A stretch of 64,000 nt of DNA, taken from contig CAXTRQ010000008.1 of assembly GCA_964246705.1 (NCBI GenBank), positions 1 through 64,000 on the forward strand, in the 5' to 3' direction. A model generated the notes under the pieces. It saw only the letters and a program-made list of their open reading frames with translations, was not told the DNA's origin and made no database searches. The position numbers were made by a program, and so were the translations under genes. Source of the DNA: DASZCR01 sp964246705 (GTDB taxonomy: Bacteria; Acidobacteriota; Blastocatellia; Pyrinomonadales; Pyrinomonadaceae). Shown here piece by piece: positions 61,288-64,000 of this stretch (position 1 is the stretch's first letter; each line of letters begins with the position of its first letter).

Positions 61288-62259
61288 TTATTTCTGTAAG
61301 GCGGCAAGTTTCTCGCGCAGCAGCGGCACGACCTTGCGGTAATCCTCGACGATGCCGAAACGGCTGTGCTTGAAGATCGGCGCGTCCGGGTCTGTGTTGA
61401 TGGCGGCGATAACCTTCGCCTCGGAGATGCCCGCCATGTGCTGGCTCGCGCCAGTGATGGCGATGCCGAGATATAATTCCGGCGTGACCTTTTTGCCTGT
61501 CTGCCCGACCTGCCACGTCGGCGGAACCCAACCGGCATCGCACGCCGCACGCGACGCGGCCATCTGTGCTCCCAACAAATCGGCGAGCGGCTTCAAATCG
61601 GTTTCAAACGGCTCAGGCCCACCGATGCCGCGCCCGCCGGAGACGATCACGCGCGCTTCTTCGAGCCGCGATTCGCCGCCCTCCTCGCGCTTGCGCTCGA
61701 CGATACGCGTGCGCGTGTCGGATTGAATGTCCAGCGCGGCGCGTGTGATTTCGCACGCTTCGGCGCGCGGCGTGGCGGGCACAAATGACCGCGCGCGAAG
61801 CCACACAATCGCGGGCGTGCGTTTTAGTTCGACCGAGGCTTGCGCCTTGCCGCCGTAAACCTGACGGCTAACCCGCAACGTTCCGCCTTCGACGCGCACC
61901 TCCACACCGTCGCCGACGGCGCTTCCGCCCAACCGGTACGCGAGGCGAGGCGCGACCTCTTGGCTGTACGTGTCATTAGCAAGCAGCACGACGCGCGGCG
62001 ACAACTCACCGCACAGGCGCGCCAGTGCGCTCAAGGTAATTTCCGGCTGGTATTCGGCCAACTCCGCTTGATCCGCGATGGTGACAACATCTGCGACACG
62101 CGCGACTTCCGTTGCGAGCGCATCGGCTCCCGCACCGACGACAATCGCGCGAAGTTGCCCGCCGAGTTCGTCCGCGAGGCGTCGCCCCGCGCCCGCGAGA
62201 CCTTGCGCGGCCTTGTCGAAACCGGCGGCAGCGAAAAGACAGATGATAACGTCGTTCAT
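61288..62259 (-). CDS. etfA: Electron transfer flavoprotein alpha subunit
   Basis: 323 aa. The C-terminal FAD-binding signature is intact: VSGGRGIGGPEPFETDLKPL, VGQTGKKVTPELYLGIAITG and ASQHMAGISEAKVIAAINTD. N-terminal domain MNDVIICLFAAAGFDKAAQG. It accepts electrons from acyl-CoA dehydrogenases as a heterodimer with EtfB, encoded immediately upstream (36 nt gap). The next gene downstream is the quinone reductase. Confidence 0.95.
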   Translation of the reverse strand: MNDVIICLFAAAGFDKAAQGLAGAGRRLADELGGQLRAIVVGAGADALATEVARVADVVTIADQAELAEYQPEITLSALARLCGELSPRVVLLANDTYSQEVAPRLAYRLGGSAVGDGVEVRVEGGTLRVSRQVYGGKAQASVELKRTPAIVWLRARSFVPATPRAEACEITRAALDIQSDTRTRIVERKREEGGESRLEEARVIVSGGRGIGGPEPFETDLKPLADLLGAQMAASRAACDAGWVPPTWQVGQTGKKVTPELYLGIAITGASQHMAGISEAKVIAAINTDPDAPIFKHSRFGIVEDYRKVVPLLREKLAALQK

Positions 62260-62295
62260 GAGTTTAGATTGTAGATACTTATCGGCCTGCGAGTC

Positions 62296-63102
62296 TTACA
62301 GAGCGCGCGTCACTTCCATGATGCGCTTGGCGAAGGCTTCAACTTTTTCATCCAGCGTGTCGCCAGCGACGAACTCGCAACGCGTCTCTTTCTGCGGGAT
62401 GCTCAGATCGGCCACTTCGTAATAAGTGTTCCCGGCGCGTGCTTCATCAGCCTCAATGCTGAGATCGTCAAGCGTCCACTTGGTCAAAGGCTGGCGGTAC
62501 GACATCATTACGTCGCGCACCTTCGGGATGCGCGGCACGTTGTGTTCGTCGTTGGTGACGGTCAGCACGACGGGCGGTTCGGCTTCGAGCATTTCCCAGC
62601 CGGTGTCTGTCTGTCGCTTGAGACGCAGTTTGCCGTCCGCAAACTCGATGCGATCAACGAAGGAGACGCAAGGCAACTTTAACTCTTCGGCAATCAGGCC
62701 GCCGGTCTGCCCTGCCCCCCAGTCGCCCGCCTCGCGTCCCACCATAATAAGATCGAACGTGCCGAGCTTGGAGATAGCGGCGGCGAGCACGCGCGCGACG
62801 GCGAGCGGGTCGGGGTTGGTGTGACCGTCGTTGATGACGAGCGCGGCGGCGTCGGCCTTCATGGCCAGCGCCTTACGCAGAGAGTCTTCAGCAGAAGGCT
62901 GACCGTAGGAGAGCACCATGATTTTCGCGCCGCCGCTGCGTTCACGAAGTTGCAGCGCAGTTTCCAGCGCATTCTCGCAAAAGATGTTGGTGACGAGATT
63001 AGCCGAACCCTGCTCGGCTTCGCGCTTGACCGGGTCAACGCGAAAGTCACGCGCCGGTATTTCGGGGTCAAGAATCTGCTTGAGACAAACGAGGATGTTC
63101 AT
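62296..63102 (-). CDS. etfB: Electron transfer flavoprotein beta subunit
   Basis: 268 aa. MNILVCLKQILDPEIPARDF opening; VSFVDRIEFADGKLRLKRQT and VVLTVTNDEHNVPRIPKVRD (beta-subunit signature with the AMP/FAD-contacting loop). VGREAGDWGAGQTGGLIAEE binds the nucleotide. First structural gene after tetR, about 70 bp downstream of it and probably in the same transcript. Confidence 0.95.
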   Translation of the reverse strand: MNILVCLKQILDPEIPARDFRVDPVKREAEQGSANLVTNIFCENALETALQLRERSGGAKIMVLSYGQPSAEDSLRKALAMKADAAALVINDGHTNPDPLAVARVLAAAISKLGTFDLIMVGREAGDWGAGQTGGLIAEELKLPCVSFVDRIEFADGKLRLKRQTDTGWEMLEAEPPVVLTVTNDEHNVPRIPKVRDVMMSYRQPLTKWTLDDLSIEADEARAGNTYYEVADLSIPQKETRCEFVAGDTLDEKVEAFAKRIMEVTRAL

Positions 63103-63171
63103 GAAAGAAATTTTGCCGCTTTGAAATGAAATTTAAAAGGCTGGTGGCGCAAAGGTTTTTGAATCGCGCTT

Positions 63172-63810
63172 TCAGTTTTTAACTACCTGCAAACCTCGAT
63201 GGGGCGTGCTCGATTCGGGGCGCAGCAATCCGTGAAGAGCGATCCTGACAATTTGTTCCGCCGCCTGCTCCTCTGTGAGCGCGCCGTCCTGTCTATACCA
63301 GCGTGACAGCCAATTAATCATTCCGAGAAGGCTGAAGGTCGCCGCCGTCGTATCTACGTCCTGCAACTTTCCGTCCGCCTTGAGTTGATTCAGAGTGTTT
63401 CGCAGGCAATCAAAATATGTGCGTTTACGGTGCGTGATTTTTCTATTCTGCGGAGGCGCGAGAGCCGTGATTTCATCAACCAGAATAGTGATGGCTCCCT
63501 TTCCTCTGGTCACTAAACGCGCGTGATTGGCAATGATGAAACGAAGCCGCGCAGTAGTATCGGCGATGGACTGTGCGGGTGTGACTACTTCCTCATCAAG
63601 CTCGTCCAAGCCGAAATTCATGATGTCGAAAAGCAATTCTTTCTTGCCGTTGATGTAATGATAAAGCCCTGCCTTAGTCATCCCCAGCGCGTTGGCGATG
63701 TCGTTCACGGAAGTCGCATCATAGCCCTTGCGGAGAATTATCTGAGCAGCCGTGCGGTAAATTTCCGCCAGCCGTTCATCATTTGAAGTCGTTCTTTTTT
63801 GTGCTCTCAT
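63172..63810 (-). CDS. TetR-family regulator of acyl-CoA catabolism (putative)
   Basis: 212 aa from MRAQKRTTSNDERLAEIYRT; AGGA 5 nt before this ATG. The helix-turn-helix is ATSVNDIANALGMTKAGLYH followed by YINGKKELLFDIM. The C-terminal ligand domain (LDELDEEVVTPAQSIADTTA onward) is of the FadR/TetR_C_33-like, acyl-CoA-responsive kind by context only. It heads the operon with etfB, etfA and dehydrogenase genes. Its own promoter holds the TACCGACCGTCCGGTA operator, repeated before the TonB receptor. It probably represses until an acyl-CoA ligand binds. Confidence 0.88.
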   Translation of the reverse strand: MRAQKRTTSNDERLAEIYRTAAQIILRKGYDATSVNDIANALGMTKAGLYHYINGKKELLFDIMNFGLDELDEEVVTPAQSIADTTARLRFIIANHARLVTRGKGAITILVDEITALAPPQNRKITHRKRTYFDCLRNTLNQLKADGKLQDVDTTAATFSLLGMINWLSRWYRQDGALTEEQAAEQIVRIALHGLLRPESSTPHRGLQVVKN

Positions 63811-63870
63811 CACGATCCTTGAAAGGTTGTGAGACACGCATCAAGCTTGTGCATAAATCGCCACGATGTT

Positions 63871-63890
63871 ATTTTACCGACCGTCCGGTA
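63871..63890. promoter_or_regulatory. TetR-type operator upstream of tetR
   Basis: TACCGACCGTCCGGTA at 63875-63890, with arms TACCGA and CCGGTA. It differs from the TonB receptor operator at one base. It overlaps a TAAAAT -10-like sequence on the minus strand (63871-63876) and lies between tetR and a divergent + strand start at 63957, so both directions could be controlled. Confidence 0.7.
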
Positions 63891-63956
63891 GGTTGTTATA
63901 CAACCGAAAGACGTTCCGCGTCAATTGAATCCGACTATCGGAAAAGAGTCTCTATC

Positions 63957-64000
63957 ATGTCAGTAGAAACCGGTGCTATTAAATACGTTGGCGGCTCTAG
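63957..64000 (+). CDS. Start of a divergent gene, cut by the window end
   Basis: ATG followed by MSVETGAIKYVGGS, open to the edge. AAGAG lies upstream. Only 14 residues are visible, so no family can be named. Its position across the TetR operator suggests it belongs to the same regulon. Confidence 0.35.
   Translation, partial: MSVETGAIKYVGGS

Noticed and set aside
1..64000. CRISPR arrays, tRNA and rRNA genes
   Set aside because: No regularly spaced direct repeats, tRNA-like cloverleafs or rRNA sequence were recognised by eye.

Overview
The window looks like the chromosome of an acidobacterium, most likely of the class Blastocatellia. This rests on gene-family content, not on a marker gene. 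It carries an ADOP-type MacB-like permease paired with a PadR regulator (25.8-28.8 kb), an Oar-like TonB-dependent receptor with an N-terminal carboxypeptidase-regulatory domain (36.7-39.9 kb), and an anti-sigma/FecR composite next to an ECF sigma factor (9.2-12.5 kb). GC content is high. No rRNA, tRNA or CRISPR array was seen.

Layout. 0-6.3 kb: minus-strand surface-polysaccharide genes (two GT4 glycosyltransferases, a NodU-type carbamoyltransferase, a GT-C-like membrane protein with an extra C-terminal domain). 6.4-9.1 kb: two decayed insertion sequences (IS3 family and an IS4-like DDE element). 9.2-16.3 kb: overlapping sigma/FecR pair, then a four-gene ABC-2 exporter operon. 16.4-18.5 kb: two more decayed elements (IS110/IS1111-like and IS6 family). 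18.7-35 kb: mixed accessory genes, including a secreted DRGH nuclease, a sugar-dehydrogenase-like beta-propeller, an aldo/keto reductase, phenylalanine hydroxylase behind a tyrosine-codon-rich leader and terminator, small unknown proteins, the PadR/ADOP pair, a tetrahaem cytochrome, a MerR-TipAS regulator, and an ABC exporter. 35-64 kb: a large acyl-CoA catabolism region.

The acyl-CoA region holds a TetR regulator, EtfB, EtfA, a membrane Fe-S oxidoreductase, four acyl-CoA dehydrogenases, an acyl-CoA ligase, two SDRs, a class II aldolase-like protein, a fused hydroxyacyl-CoA dehydrogenase/enoyl-CoA hydratase, a thiolase, a MaoC hydratase, three hotdog thioesterases, an ACAD10/11-type kinase homologue, an alcohol dehydrogenase and an enoyl-reductase-like MDR. 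Together these could activate, oxidise and cleave acyl chains and pass electrons through ETF to the membrane. A 16-bp TetR-type operator upstream of tetR recurs (15 of 16 bases) at the promoter of the TonB receptor. This suggests that substrate uptake and oxidation belong to one regulon.

The most interesting non-coding signals are: (1) a leader ORF with six Tyr codons in seven followed by a strong terminator just upstream of phenylalanine hydroxylase; (2) a family of about seven palindromic intergenic repeats built on TTCTTAGCGGCTTTGCG; (3) a promoter-hairpin-terminator unit of about 115 nt upstream of the MerR-TipAS gene; (4) the shared TetR operator. Starts were adjusted from Shine-Dalgarno (SD) evidence. 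All coordinates of small sites were counted by hand and could be off by a base.
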